The translations under genes were made by a program, and so were the position numbers. A model generated the notes under the pieces. The model made no database searches. It was given only the letters and a program-made list of their open reading frames with translations, and was not told where the DNA came from. Shown piece by piece: positions 43,963 to 53,748 of a stretch of DNA of 64,000 bases. Every line of letters begins with the position of its first letter. Positions within the stretch are counted from its first letter, which is position 1. Source of the stretch: Dehalogenimonas formicexedens (GTDB lineage Bacteria > Chloroflexota > Dehalococcoidia > Dehalococcoidales > Dehalococcoidaceae); contig NZ_CP018258.1 of assembly GCF_001953175.1 (NCBI RefSeq), forward strand, positions 2,028,790 to 2,092,789, read 5' to 3'.

Positions 43963-44733
43963 TTAGATCGCCGCTTCCCGGTCCACGCGTTCGACGGCGA
44001 TGGCCTTGCCCTCGGAATTGGTGGTGATAAGGACCGAGTTGAAAATGATCCGTGAACCTTTGGCTACGGAGAGGCGTTCGTACATGCCGGTAAGAAATCT
44101 TTTCAGCACGTCGTCTTTATCGTCGCCGATGATCGATTGCCAAGGACCCACCATGCCGATGTCGGAAACGCAGGCGGTGCCGCCCGGCAGGATTCTGGCG
44201 TCGACAGTGCCGACGTGCGTGTGCGTGCCGACTACACCGGTTACCCGGCCGTCGAGGAACCAGCCCATGCCCTGCTTTTCCGAAGTGGCCTCAGCGTGAA
44301 AATCGACGATCACGTGGTTCGGTTTTTTATCCAGGCTGGAGAGTAGACTGTCCATAGCCCGGAAAGGGTCATCGATAGTGTTCATGAAAGTCCGCCCCAT
44401 GAGGCTGACCACCAGGACACCTTTGACAATGGCAAAACCCTTTCCCGGAACACCGGGGGGATAATTCAGCGGCCGCAGCACCGGCGCAGAACCCTCGAGC
44501 ATCGGGATAATCTCGGACTGGGCAAAGATATGGTTGCCGGAGGTGATGACGTCGATGCCGTAGGAGAAAAGCTCCTCAGCCGTATCAGGCGTCAGGCCTT
44601 TGCCGCCGGCGGCGTTTTCACCGTTGGCGATGACGAAGTCGACGCCCAGGCCCAGCTTCAAGGCCGGCAGTATTTCCTTGACCGCCCGCCGCCCGGGCTT
44701 GCCGATAATGTCGCCGATAGCCAGTATTTTCAT
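43963..44733 (-). CDS. YmdB-type (TIGR00282) metallophosphoesterase
   Basis: This 256-aa protein starts MKILAIGDIIGKPGRRAV and has NGENAAGGKGLTP, TSGNHIF, IVDFHAEATSEK and VGTHTHVGTVD, the two-metal site of the family. In Bacillus, YmdB is a cyclic-nucleotide phosphodiesterase that affects biofilm genes. It lies downstream of rny, as in Firmicutes, but a terminator and a 414-bp gap separate them here. Confidence 0.92.
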   Translation of the reverse strand: MKILAIGDIIGKPGRRAVKEILPALKLGLGVDFVIANGENAAGGKGLTPDTAEELFSYGIDVITSGNHIFAQSEIIPMLEGSAPVLRPLNYPPGVPGKGFAIVKGVLVVSLMGRTFMNTIDDPFRAMDSLLSSLDKKPNHVIVDFHAEATSEKQGMGWFLDGRVTGVVGTHTHVGTVDARILPGGTACVSDIGMVGPWQSIIGDDKDDVLKRFLTGMYERLSVAKGSRIIFNSVLITTNSEGKAIAVERVDREAAI

Positions 44734-44866
44734 TTATCCCCGATGTTTTAAGATAGCCCGAAACGCCCTATTATGCCACTCATTGGGCGATCGTTCAACG
44801 CGGGCGGCTGTAATTCTCTTTTTGGGTCTAAACCCGCCGCTTGTGTTCTGTGTCCGTCGCTGGCTA

Positions 44867-44885
44867 TACAGGCAGGATGCCTGTA
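44867..44885. repeat. REP-like palindrome (second type)
   Basis: TACAGGCA-GGA-TGCCTGTA is an 8-bp perfect stem with a 3-base loop. It is different in sequence from the REPs near the RAYT. The rest of the 44734-45147 gap shows only the rny terminator and no gene. Confidence 0.6.
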
Positions 44886-45074
44886 CTACCATCGAGGTTA
44901 ATTGATGCCTTGGAGCAAACTCCGGGGCGAATATTTGATTGCCTTTCCTCTCCCACTCCTTTGCCTTCACGTAGAACCGGAGAAGAAAGGCACAAATACC
45001 GGCGAGGTCTATCAAAGGCACAGGAACACGGGGCGCACTCTACCCCTTCGCAGGATTCCGGCCAGCATGAACTG

Positions 45075-45103
45075 AAAAAACTAGGAGGGGCTTTCGCCCC
45101 TCC
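45075..45103 (-). terminator. Terminator of the recA-recX-rny unit
   Basis: GGAGGGGC and GCCCCTCC form the stem. On the minus strand TAGTTTTTT follows. It lies 45 bp after the rny stop. Confidence 0.85.
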
Positions 45104-45147
45104 CTTAAATCCCTCTCAGTCTCCCTTTTCAAAGGGAGAAATCGGCT

Positions 45148-46686
45148 TTATCTGGCGTAGTCCGTCGCCCGGGTTTCGCGCAGCACTGTGACCTTGATCT
45201 GGCCGGGATAGTCCAGCCCTTCTTCGATCTTCTTGACGATATCGCGGGCCAGCCTCATCGAACCCAGGTCGTCGATCTCCTCCGGCCTGACCAGGATGCG
45301 GATCTCGCGCCCGGCCTGGATGGCGTACGACCGTTCAACGCCCTTGAAGCTGTTGGCAATCTCTTCCAGGGCTTTCAGGCGCTTGATGTAATTTTCCAGC
45401 GATTCGCGGCGGGCGCCGGGGCGGGCGCTGGAAACGGCGTCGGCGGCGGAAACCAGGAAGCCCCAGATCGAGGTTTCGGTCTGATCGAAGTGATGCTCGG
45501 CGACGCCGCGCACCACGTCGGGGTTCTTGTCCCACTGCTTGACCAGGTCGGCGCCGATGGCGGCGTGGGTGCCCTCGATATCGCGGTCGACGGCCTTGCC
45601 GATGTCATGGAGGAAGCCGGCGCGCCGGGCCACATTGACGTTGATGCCCAGGTCGGCGGCCATCATCCCGGCCAGCTGAGCCACTTCAACCGAGTGCTGC
45701 AGGACGTTCTGGCCGTAGCTGGTGCGGTACTTCAGGCGGCCCATGATCTTGACCAGTTCCGGTCTCAAGCCGTGGACGCCGGCGGAATAGGCCGCCTGCT
45801 CTCCGGCGGCCTGCATGGCGGCTTCGACCTCTTCCTTGGCCTTGGCCACCACCTCTTCGATACGGGCGGGATGGATGCGGCCGTCGATGACCAGCTTGGA
45901 CAGCACCTGGCGGGCGATCTCGCGCCTGACCGGGTCAAAGCTGGAGATGGTCACCGCTTCCGGCGTGTCGTCGATAATCAGGTCGACCCCGGTGGCCTGT
46001 TCCAGGGCGCGGATGTTCCGGCCTTCGCGGCCGATGAGCCGGCCTTTCATTTCGTCGGATGGGATGGGCACGACCGAGACGGTGGTTTCAGTCACAATAT
46101 CGGAGGCGGTGCGCTGAATGGCATGGATGATGATGTTGCGCGCCTTTTCATCGGCCTCTTCTTTAATCCGCTGCTCCCATTGGCGGATGCGGCGGGCTGA
46201 CTCCACCTGCATCTCCGCTTCGACAATTTCCAGCAGCTGGTCTTTGGCCTCCTGGGTGGTCAAGCCGGCCACCTCTTCCAATTTCCGCTGCTCCTGGCCG
46301 CGGAGTTCTTCGACCCGGGCCAACTCTTCGTCGATCGATTTTTCGCGGGCCATGAGGGAGTGCTCGCGCTGGTCCAGGGTCTCAAGTTTGCGCTCCAGTG
46401 TTTCCACTTTCTGGGTTACCCGGGTCTCCTGCTTGGCCAGCTCGGTGCGGCGTTCGCGAAGTTCATTCTCATTGGCGAAACGCATTTTTTCCGCTTCATC
46501 GCGCGCGCTCTGGGCAATGGTTTTGGCCTCGGCGTTGGCTTCAGCGATGGTGTGAGCCGCCTTGCGCTGCGCCACCCTGAGCCTGCGGCTGTAGACCAAT
46601 TGCCGGGAGAAGGTGATGAAAACACCTCCGGCGACCGCCCCGATAACGAAAGCTGCCAGGATATTCAGTGGATTAGCAAGGTCCAT
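45148..46686 (-). CDS. rny: Ribonuclease Y
   Basis: This 512-aa protein has an N-terminal membrane helix (about 7-27), a long coiled coil (30-200), a KH domain ([21 protein letters not shown]) and an HD domain ([11 protein letters not shown]). It is an endoribonuclease that starts mRNA decay at the membrane. The length and domain order match the family. GGGGG lies upstream of ATG 46686. Confidence 0.96.
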   Translation of the reverse strand: MDLANPLNILAAFVIGAVAGGVFITFSRQLVYSRRLRVAQRKAAHTIAEANAEAKTIAQSARDEAEKMRFANENELRERRTELAKQETRVTQKVETLERKLETLDQREHSLMAREKSIDEELARVEELRGQEQRKLEEVAGLTTQEAKDQLLEIVEAEMQVESARRIRQWEQRIKEEADEKARNIIIHAIQRTASDIVTETTVSVVPIPSDEMKGRLIGREGRNIRALEQATGVDLIIDDTPEAVTISSFDPVRREIARQVLSKLVIDGRIHPARIEEVVAKAKEEVEAAMQAAGEQAAYSAGVHGLRPELVKIMGRLKYRTSYGQNVLQHSVEVAQLAGMMAADLGINVNVARRAGFLHDIGKAVDRDIEGTHAAIGADLVKQWDKNPDVVRGVAEHHFDQTETSIWGFLVSAADAVSSARPGARRESLENYIKRLKALEEIANSFKGVERSYAIQAGREIRILVRPEEIDDLGSMRLARDIVKKIEEGLDYPGQIKVTVLRETRATDYAR

Positions 46687-46758
46687 ATTTTTAACCCCCG
46701 ATTATTTTAAGTTTGTTGCCGTTTTGCCTGGGGGATAACGGCCTATCCTGTAATTGGT

Positions 46759-47352
46759 TCAAATACTCCCTTCGTCCGGCTCAACGCCCTGCGCCTTGAG
46801 CCGGACGAGAGTCCGCTCGATGGTATTCCAGTTGAAACCCCGTCTCCTGAGGAAATCCGCCAGCTTGCGCCGGCTTTCTTCCGGCGGCAAAGATTCCAGC
46901 CGCTTGAGCCTCGGCAAAACCGCGCGGTAGGCCGCCTCTCCGTCATCGATGGCGGAGACGGCCTCATCGGCGGTGCCGGCGTCGATGCCCTTGGTCTTGA
47001 GTTCCCGTTTGATGATGTAGGCTGACCTGGGACTGCCTGCCGACCGGTTTTCACTCCAGGACCGGGCGAAAGCGGCGTCGTCGATCAGGCCGGATGATTT
47101 CAACCGGCCGAGCGTCAATTCGATGTCGGTTTCGCCAAACCCCTTGCGGGTGAGCCTCTGGCGCATCTCGGATTCGGTGCGCGCCCGGTACCCCAGCAGT
47201 TTCAGGGCTGCCTGGTAGCAGGCGTCAGCCGGTTCTTTGGGCGGCCGGTCGGGGCCTTCCTCGTTCAGAAGCCTGGGTTGAGCCGGTTTTCCCGGTCGTC
47301 TCGCCAGAGGCAACCTCTCCCCCTTAAACAAGTATCGGGCGGAGGATGCCAT
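46759..47352 (-). CDS. recX: RecA regulator RecX
   Basis: This 197-aa protein has the repeated three-helix RecX pattern (LKLLGYRARTESEMRQRL, then LKSSGLIDDAAFARSW, and LADFLRRRGFNWNTIERTL). It modulates RecA filaments. It follows recA by 55 bp on the same strand. The first 40 residues are basic and proline-rich and may be dispensable, so an internal start is possible. Confidence 0.92.
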   Translation of the reverse strand: MASSARYLFKGERLPLARRPGKPAQPRLLNEEGPDRPPKEPADACYQAALKLLGYRARTESEMRQRLTRKGFGETDIELTLGRLKSSGLIDDAAFARSWSENRSAGSPRSAYIIKRELKTKGIDAGTADEAVSAIDDGEAAYRAVLPRLKRLESLPPEESRRKLADFLRRRGFNWNTIERTLVRLKAQGVEPDEGSI

Positions 47353-47407
47353 GCCCTCGCGCCCGACACCAAAGGGTTTTACCTAAACTAAGAGCCTTTA
47401 TTGGAGG

Positions 47408-48430
47408 CTATTCGGTTTCGATAAAGCTTGCGTTGGTGGCCGCCGCGGCACGGATATCCTTTTCGACGGCATCGGCCGTCTCGGGATGCTGGACGAGGAA
47501 ATTCCTCGCCGCCTCCCGTCCCTGCCCCAGGCGAACATCACCGTAAGAGAAGAAAGCACCGGATTTCTTGATCACGTTGGATTCAACGCCCAGATCGATC
47601 AGGTTGCCCTCGCGGGAAATGCCCGAATCGAACAGGATGTCGAATTCGGCGCTCCTGAACGGGGGCGCCACCTTGTTCTTGACCACCCTGACCTTGACGT
47701 GGGTGCCGATGGCGGAGTTCCCGGATTTCAGGGTCTCCACCCGGCGCACGTCCAGCCGGACCGAGGCGTAAAACTTGAGCGCCCGCCCGCCGGGGGTGAT
47801 CTCGGGGTTGCCGAAGACGATGCCCACTTTTTCGCGAAGCTGGTTGATGAAGATGACGGCGGTTCCCGTCGAGCCGATGGCCGCGGTCAGTTTCCGCAGG
47901 GCCTGGCTCATGAGGCGGGCTTGCAAGCCGACGTGGGAATCACCCATGTCGCCTTCAAGCTCAGCCTTGGGCACCAGGGCGGCTACTGAGTCGATGACCA
48001 CCAGGTCGGCGCCGCCCGACCTTACCAGTTTTTCGCAGATATCGAGGGCTTCTTCTCCGGTGTCGGGCTGGGCGATGTAAAGCTCATCGAGGTTGATGCC
48101 GCAGGTCTTGGCGTATTTCGGGTCGAAGGCGTGCTCTACGTCGATGTAGAAAGCCTTGCCGCCCTGCTTCTGACACTGGGCGATGACGTGCTGCGCCAGC
48201 GTGGTCTTGCCGGAACCCTCGGGACCGAAGATCTCGGTCACCCGGCCGCGGGGGATGCCCCCGACGCCCAAAGCCAGGTCCAGCGAGATGGAGCCTGTCG
48301 GGATGACGTCCACCGCCATGGTGGAGGCCGCTTCCGACAGCTTCATGATGGCGCCCTTGCCGAATTGCTTCTCGATCAGCCCGACGGCTGCTTCCAGTGC
48401 TCTTTGCTTCTCTAAGTCAATGTTCGCCAT
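47408..48430 (-). CDS. recA: Recombinase A
   Basis: This 340-aa recombinase has Walker [31 protein letters not shown] (core VVIDSVAAL), and the L2 region [13 protein letters not shown]. The frame can be extended to ATG 48445, but [17 protein letters not shown] at 48430 is the usual start and has AAAGG upstream. It heads the recA-recX-rny unit. Confidence 0.96.
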   Translation of the reverse strand: MANIDLEKQRALEAAVGLIEKQFGKGAIMKLSEAASTMAVDVIPTGSISLDLALGVGGIPRGRVTEIFGPEGSGKTTLAQHVIAQCQKQGGKAFYIDVEHAFDPKYAKTCGINLDELYIAQPDTGEEALDICEKLVRSGGADLVVIDSVAALVPKAELEGDMGDSHVGLQARLMSQALRKLTAAIGSTGTAVIFINQLREKVGIVFGNPEITPGGRALKFYASVRLDVRRVETLKSGNSAIGTHVKVRVVKNKVAPPFRSAEFDILFDSGISREGNLIDLGVESNVIKKSGAFFSYGDVRLGQGREAARNFLVQHPETADAVEKDIRAAAATNASFIETE

Positions 48431-48854
48431 GTTCTTGCCTTTCATTGTAGCATATGTTCTAAAGAAATGTCAGTTATGAGTTGTCAGTTCGCAGTTTTCA
48501 GTTTTCAGTTCACGGTTGCCGGGGGTGAGAATATTTGAAAGTCCTTTTTGCAATATCGAATGAAACGAATCCTGTTTTCACGTTTGGATTTTGCCGCAGG
48601 ATTGGAGTCGTTTCGAGACGAAAAAGGCGGTCAATCCGGGCGGAACGTTTAACGCGGGAATCAGTTTCAATAACAATCCAGGCCTCAAGGGCGAAATTGA
48701 GATTCTTCACTCCGTTCAGAATGACAAAAGGTGGGACACGGCGGCTATTATAGTACACGCGTACTAGAACACGCAAGCGAGTTTTGTCGTTTTCGGGGGT
48801 ATTCTCAAAATATTTTTCAAGGGCTTTCGCGGCTCGCGGAGACGAAAATAATTT
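48431..48854. other. Intergenic region between recA and the VOC gene; third member of the promoter-bearing repeat group
   Basis: On the minus strand a consensus -10 TATAAT (48747-48752) is preceded by AGTAC-GCGT-GTACT, and further upstream by AAAACGACAAAACTCGCTTG (48772-48791), which resembles the start of repeats A and B. Downstream is a GTCATTCTGAACGGAGTGAA-type dispersed repeat. Near recA, AACTG-rich short repeats (48468-48520) and an AGAACATATGCTAC box (48447-48460) are seen. No gene is supported. Confidence 0.5.
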
Positions 48855-49205
48855 CTACACCACCACGTCCTGGATCAGCCCGATAACGTTGTTGTCGGCG
48901 TCGCGGACACGGGCTACCAGTTTGCCCCGCCCCACGTCGATGACTTCCTGGTCAATTTTAGCCCCGGATGCCAGGAGCGATTTCAGGCTCTTCTTGATAT
49001 CACTCACCTGCCAGTAGATGGTAGCGCCGGTCATGCCCTTGGCGTGGCCGGCGGGATCAAGCCCGATTTCCTGATCGCCGTCGCGGAAACCGACGTAATA
49101 AGACTGGTCTGTATACGGAGGAACGCCAAGCAGGCTGGTATAGAGCGCTTTGGCTTTCAGCATGTCCTTGACGGGGAAGATTATCGTCTTTATACCGAAA
49201 TTCAT
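48855..49205 (-). CDS. VOC family (glyoxalase-like) protein
   Basis: This 116-aa protein has one set of VOC beta-alpha-beta units (IIFPVKDMLKAKALYTSLLG, then GATIYWQVSDIKKSLKSLLA and KLVARVRDADNNVIGLIQD). It probably dimerises to bind a metal and small substrate, which is unknown. ATG 49205 is supported by GAGGAGG 7 bp upstream; longer frames are rejected. Confidence 0.88.
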   Translation of the reverse strand: MNFGIKTIIFPVKDMLKAKALYTSLLGVPPYTDQSYYVGFRDGDQEIGLDPAGHAKGMTGATIYWQVSDIKKSLKSLLASGAKIDQEVIDVGRGKLVARVRDADNNVIGLIQDVVV

Positions 49206-49589
49206 GGAGTCCTCCTCAAACCGGAACACCGGCTCCGGCAAATCGAACGACTAAATAATAACACCAGCTGGACTATTTTTGTCACTACCTGTTGAGGGCG
49301 GTTTTTCAATCCCCGGGCAAGGTTGATTCACCCGGTCATCCCCGTCATAAAAGCCCGCCGGTCTCGACGCAATGCTCGCCCATCCGAATACCATCGCCGG
49401 CGGGACGATCGGGTTGTACGAAATCCCTGCAGAGGCATGGTCAATATGCCGGTATCTGAGGCGCGCCGACACAGTCATTCTTTGATTTTAAGGCAAAACC
49501 CTCGACTCTCGGTTGAGAATAGAGTACTCTTAGAATGCTACTTGTGAACCCGGGATGCGGGTATTTCATCGCGCTCAAGGAGGCGGGAA
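49206..49589. other. Intergenic region without recognised features
   Basis: This is the divergent gap between the VOC gene and the CheB-CheR gene. I see no gene or strong promoter in it, only the AAGGAGG ribosome-binding site for ATG 49590 at its right end. Confidence 0.5.
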
Positions 49590-52500
49590 ATGGCCACGGA
49601 GAAAAAGACCACCAAAGCGGCTGAGATTGACAAGGCCAAAAAGGAAAAAACCGCACCCGCCAAACCCGAAAGCGTCGGTGCCAAGAGTTCCGGCTTACCG
49701 CTTAAGGAAGCCACCCCGGCAAAAAAATCGCCCCGGTACAATAAAAAAGACTTCCCTATCGTCGGCATCGGCGCCTCCGTGGGCGGGCTGGACGCCTTCG
49801 GCAAGTTCCTGTCGGCCATGCCGAACGATACCGGCATGTCTTTTGTGCTGATCCAGCACCTGGATCCGACGCATGCCTCTAATATGGTGGAGTTGCTGGG
49901 GCGCTATACCAGGATGCCGGTCAGCGAAGCGACCGATGAGGTACAGTTGGAACCTAATCACGTCTACATGATCCCGCCCAACCGCAATATGACCATCACC
50001 GACCACAACCTGCGCCTGTTGCAGCAGATCGAGCGGCCGGGCATTTCCCATTCGATCGATCTCTTCTTCAAGTCGCTGGCTTCCGACCTCAAGGAGAAAG
50101 CCATTGCCATTATCATGTCCGGCACCGGCACCGACGGCTCGCTCGGCGCCAAGGCGGTCAAGGCGGAGCTGGGAATGGTCATCGTCCAGGACCCGGAGAC
50201 GGCGGGTTACGACGGCATGCCCCGTTCGGCTATTGCCTCCGGAGTGGCCGATTTCATCCTGCCGGCTGAAAAAATGGCCTCCCAGCTGATCGAATACGTC
50301 GACAAGTCTTACGGCAAGCGCGAGGTCCGCCAGCATGAGGTGGAGAAGGATTCGGCCAGCCTGGCCAATGTCCTTTCGATGATCCGGGCCCGCACGAAGC
50401 ACGATTTCTCAGGCTACAAGCAATCGACAATCAACCGCCGTATCGAGCGGCGCATGGGCATCAACCAGATAGACAACATCTCCCAGTATCTCAAGTATCT
50501 TCGCGAAAAGCCGTCGGAGGTGGACTCGCTGGTCAAGGATTTCCTGATCAACGTCACCTCTTTCTTCCGCGACCCTGAGGCCTTTATCGCGCTCAAGGAA
50601 CAGCTCCGGAATTTGTTCAATTCCAAACCGGAGGGGGCCGAAATAAGAGCCTGGATACCGGGCTGTTCCACGGGGGAGGAGGCGTATTCGATCGTCATGG
50701 TGATCGATGAAGTCCTGGAAGAACTGAAAAAATATTTCATAATTCAGGTCTTCGGCACCGACCTGGACCCGGATGCCATCTCGGTAGCCCGAACCGGGGT
50801 GTATCCGACCTCGATCGCACCGGACGTCGGCGAAGAGCGTCTTAAGAAATACTTCGCCAAGAAAGACGACCAGTTCCAGATCAAGCGGGAACTCCGGGAA
50901 AAACTGGTTTTTGCAGTCCAGGATATTATTGCCGACCCACCGTTCACCCGCATGGATTTGATCTCCGCCCGGAACCTTCTGATCTATTTCGATTCCGATC
51001 TCCAAAAACGGCTGATCCCGATGTTCCATTACGCCCTGAACAATGACGGGCTGCTGTTCCTGGGCACCGCCGAAACAACGGGCGAGTTCGCTGAACTGTT
51101 CGAACCCGTTGACCGCAAGTGGAAGATCTACAAGGCCCAGGTCAAAGACAAGCACCTGCCCTTCCCGCTGCAGATGCGCCGCGCCTGGAAGGAGCCGCTG
51201 GCGCCGAAGAACGAGGGCGAATCCATCGCCACCGCCGGGCTCAAACCCCGGACCCCGGAGCAGGTGCTGCTGGAGGCCCTGCCGCCCACCGTGCTTTTGG
51301 ATTCCAACCAGCAGGTGATTTATACCCATGGTGACACACGGCGGTTCATCGGTTTCCCCGAGGGCCGGCCGAACCTGGATATTTCGGAGATAGCTCATCC
51401 GGAAATACGCGCCGCCATTTCTGCCGCCCTTCATGAAGCGATGACCAGCAATCGGACCGCAGTTAACGAAGGAGCCCAGGTCAACGTGAATGGCGATACC
51501 AGGCCGGTCAAGATCACCGTGGTCCCGATCATGCCGGTCGGCATGGCGGAACTGGGCGGCCGCTATATCATCACCTTCCAGGACGTCCCCAAGTCCAGAC
51601 GATTCAAGGGCAAGGGTATCGATGACCCGACGGCAGAGTCTCTCAGCTGGAACAGGAACTCCAGTTCAATAAGGAAACGCTCCGCTCGACTATCGAAGAG
51701 TTGGAAACGGCTAACGAAGAGCTTAGGTCGGCCAACGAGGAATACCAGTCCACCAATGAGGAGCTGCAGAGCACCAACGAGGAACTGGAGACCTCTCGCG
51801 AGGAACTCCAGTCGGTCAACGAGGAGCTGTCGACGGTCAACGCCGAGCACCAGGCCAAGATCGAAGAACTGTCGACGGTCAACGACGACATGAAAAACCT
51901 GCTCAACTCCACCGGTGTGGCCACCATTTACCTGGACAACGACCTCAAGGTGAAGCGTTTTACCCCGGCGGCGACGAATATCTTCAACCTCATCGCCTCC
52001 GATGTGGACCGCCCGATATCCCATATCACTTCCCAGATAGGCGAATACGACATCAACTCCCGGGCGCAGAAAGTCCTCGATACCCTCATCCCGGTCCAGG
52101 AGAGCATCGAAAGCAAGGGCGGCAAATGGTACACCATGCGCATTCTTCCCTACCGCACGACCGATAATTCCATCGCCGGGGTGGTGGTCACCTTCCTCGA
52201 CATCACCGAACAGGAGCGCGTGAAGGTCGCCCTGTCATACGCCGAATCGATCATAGATACGCTGTTTCAGCCGACCCTGGTGCTGGACGATAAGTTGAGG
52301 CTGGTCACCGCCAACGCGGCTTTCCACGACGCCTTCAAGATCTCCCGCGCCGATGCCGTAGGCAAGCAACTTTACGAGATAGGCGAAGGTGAATGGAACA
52401 TTCCCGAGCTGAAAGAAGCCCTCAGCGGGATCCTGAAAGACGGGCATGAGGTCAAGGGTTATTTCTTCGAAGCAGACTTCAAGCGCATCGGCAAACGAAA

Positions 52501-52603
52501 ACTTTGCCTTAACGCCCGGAAGCTGGTTGAAAAGGGCGAACCCAAGCGTTTCCTGCTGGCCATCGAGGACATCACCGAGCCGCGCAAAGAGGGCTGCGGG
52601 TAA
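49590..52603 (+). pseudogene. CheB-CheR-PAS fusion protein with a frameshift near 51.6 kb
   Basis: The first frame (49590-51893) encodes a CheB methylesterase with its triad Ser63 (GIGASVGG), His90 (IQHLDP) and Asp182 (GTGTDGS), then a CheR methyltransferase with FFRDPEAF and the SAM loop PGCSTGEEAYS (357 on). From about 51626 homology moves to the -1 frame, which continues to 52603: a coiled coil of NEELQSTNEEL units and two PAS domains (IYLDNDLKVKRFTPAATNIF; LVLDDKLRLVTANAAF). In the first frame the end turns into Arg/Ser-rich nonsense. No kinase follows. Such fusions regulate signalling outside chemotaxis; no chemotaxis genes are near. It may be a lesion, recoding or a sequence error. Confidence 0.85.
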
Positions 52604-52605
52604 AT

Positions 52606-52634
52606 GTAGGGGTGAGGCGAACGCCTCGCCCAAC
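52606..52634. repeat. REP 1 of the RAYT field (GAGGCG-type)
   Basis: This 29-bp palindrome has GGTGAGGCGAACGCCTCGCC at its core, a GTAG head and a CAAC tail. It starts two bases after the CheB-CheR-PAS stop codon. Confidence 0.9.
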
Positions 52635-52717
52635 TATGCCGGTCAACAACAATACACGGCATTAAATATTGATGCCAACGTTGAACGGGCGGGATGGATG
52701 GGCAACCTGGCGTCAGT

Positions 52718-52838
52718 GTAGGGGCGAGGCGAACGCCTCGCCCAACGATGTCTCTCGCCCAACAAAACGATAATTAGCCATGGATGTGTGTGTTCGCATT
52801 TGGGCGGAAGGTTTGGGCGACGCCTGCGTCGCCCCTAC
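52718..52838. repeat. REP pair 2/3 (opposite orientations)
   Basis: GGCGAGGCGAACGCCTCGCC (within 52718-52746) is followed by an inverted GGGCGACGCCTGCGTCGCCC (within 52811-52838). The outer ends are 121 bp apart. The pair lies directly upstream of the RAYT gene. Confidence 0.9.
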
Positions 52839-52874
52839 GGCACCGCGCCACCCCGGGGCGAACGAAAATAAAAA

Positions 52875-53447
52875 ATGATCGATAAAAACAAAACCCCGCA
52901 ATCGGATTTCGGGCGGCGTTCGTTGCGCCTGGCCGATTATGATTATACCGGCGGCGGGGCATATTTCATCACCATCTGCGCCCATGATCGACGGTCAATA
53001 TTCGGCCAGATCGAAAACGAAACCATGAAGCCGAACGATAACGGCCGGATCGTCGCAGAATGCTGGGCGGAATTACCTCGGCGGTTCCCATACGTCGAAA
53101 CCGATTCATTCACGGTGATGCCAAACCACGTTCATGGGATCGTCTGGTTGAATGGAAGAGATGGTCGGGCGACGCCTGCGTCGCCCCTACAAGACCCATC
53201 CCGACCCGTCGGTCCGGAACCAAAATCCATTGGGGCGATCGTTGGTGCGTTCAAATCCCGGACCACGAAGCGCATCCACGATGCGGGTATAAAAATGCCG
53301 CAGGTGTGGCAACGCAATTATTATGAACACGTGATTCGCCGTGATGAAGACCTGAACAGTATCCGGGAGTATATCGAATTAAATCCTGCCAAATGGGCTG
53401 ACGACCCCGAACACTCGAAACCAAATACCTGGGCTGATGATGCCTGA
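52875..53447 (+). CDS. REP-associated tyrosine transposase (RAYT, Y1/HUH type)
   Basis: This 190-aa protein has the Y1 transposase signature. DYDYTGGGAYFITICAHDR comes near residue 22, the HUH metal site is H85-V-H87 in VMPNHVHGIVWL, and the tyrosine helix is NYYEHVIRRDEDLNSIREYI (Tyr149/150). RAYTs nick and move REP palindromes and are usually single-copy domesticated genes. REPs flank it on both sides. A GACGC-type REP (53163-53190) lies within the gene in frame and codes for about residues 97-106 (GRATPASPLQ), between the HUH and Tyr parts. No strong ribosome-binding site is seen before ATG 52875. Confidence 0.93.
   Translation: MIDKNKTPQSDFGRRSLRLADYDYTGGGAYFITICAHDRRSIFGQIENETMKPNDNGRIVAECWAELPRRFPYVETDSFTVMPNHVHGIVWLNGRDGRATPASPLQDPSRPVGPEPKSIGAIVGAFKSRTTKRIHDAGIKMPQVWQRNYYEHVIRRDEDLNSIREYIELNPAKWADDPEHSKPNTWADDA
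53163..53190. repeat. REP 4, inside the RAYT coding region
   Basis: GGGCGACGCCTGCGTCGCCC with the CCTAC tail lies in the middle of the transposase gene and keeps the frame open. Confidence 0.9.
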
Positions 53448-53472
53448 CTCACCACGTTCCAAACCGTAGAAT

Positions 53473-53588
53473 GTAGGGGCGAGGCGAATGCCTCGCCCAA
53501 CGATGCCAAACAAACCTCGGGATATGCGATCAATGGGATGCATCTTCACATGGGCAGGATGGTCGGGCGACGCCCGCGTCGCCCCTAC
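53473..53588. repeat. REP pair 5/6 (opposite orientations)
   Basis: A GAGGCG-type REP (53473-53501) is followed by an inverted GACGC-type REP (53561-53588). The outer ends are 116 bp apart. The 59-bp spacer is unlike that of the other pairs. Confidence 0.9.
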
Positions 53589-53632
53589 GGCACTCCACCC
53601 CAAGACGTAACATCGACATTAATCAATCCGCT

Positions 53633-53748
53633 GTAGGGGCGAGGCGAACGCCTCGCCCAACGATCCTGCGTGTAAACGGGGTCGCAGAAAAACGGGATAA
53701 TTCAACCGTATCAGTGAGATCGTCGGGCGACGCCCGCGTCGCCCCTAC
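53633..53748. repeat. REP pair 7/8 (opposite orientations)
   Basis: A GAGGCG-type REP (53633-53661) is followed by an inverted GACGC-type REP (53721-53748), again with 116 bp between outer ends and a 59-bp spacer. The last bases CTAC include the reverse complement of the TAG stop codon of the histidine kinase. Confidence 0.9.

Noticed and set aside
45490..46200. Long open frame on the plus strand opposite rny.
   Set aside because: It is a shadow of the GC-rich third codon positions of rny and has no recognisable protein features. The same holds for 17417-18109 opposite hpf and 18378-19031 opposite comF.
48444..48473. A recA promoter (CTGACA, TACAAT) with an SOS-like AGAACATATGCTAC box.
   Set aside because: The -10 lies so close to ATG 48430 that the transcript would lose its ribosome-binding site, and the right half-site is poor. 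It was not listed as a feature.
51701..51870. Tandem repeat DNA in the CheB-CheR-PAS gene.
   Set aside because: The repetition is the NEELQSTNEEL coiled coil usual in these fusions, so it is a protein feature.
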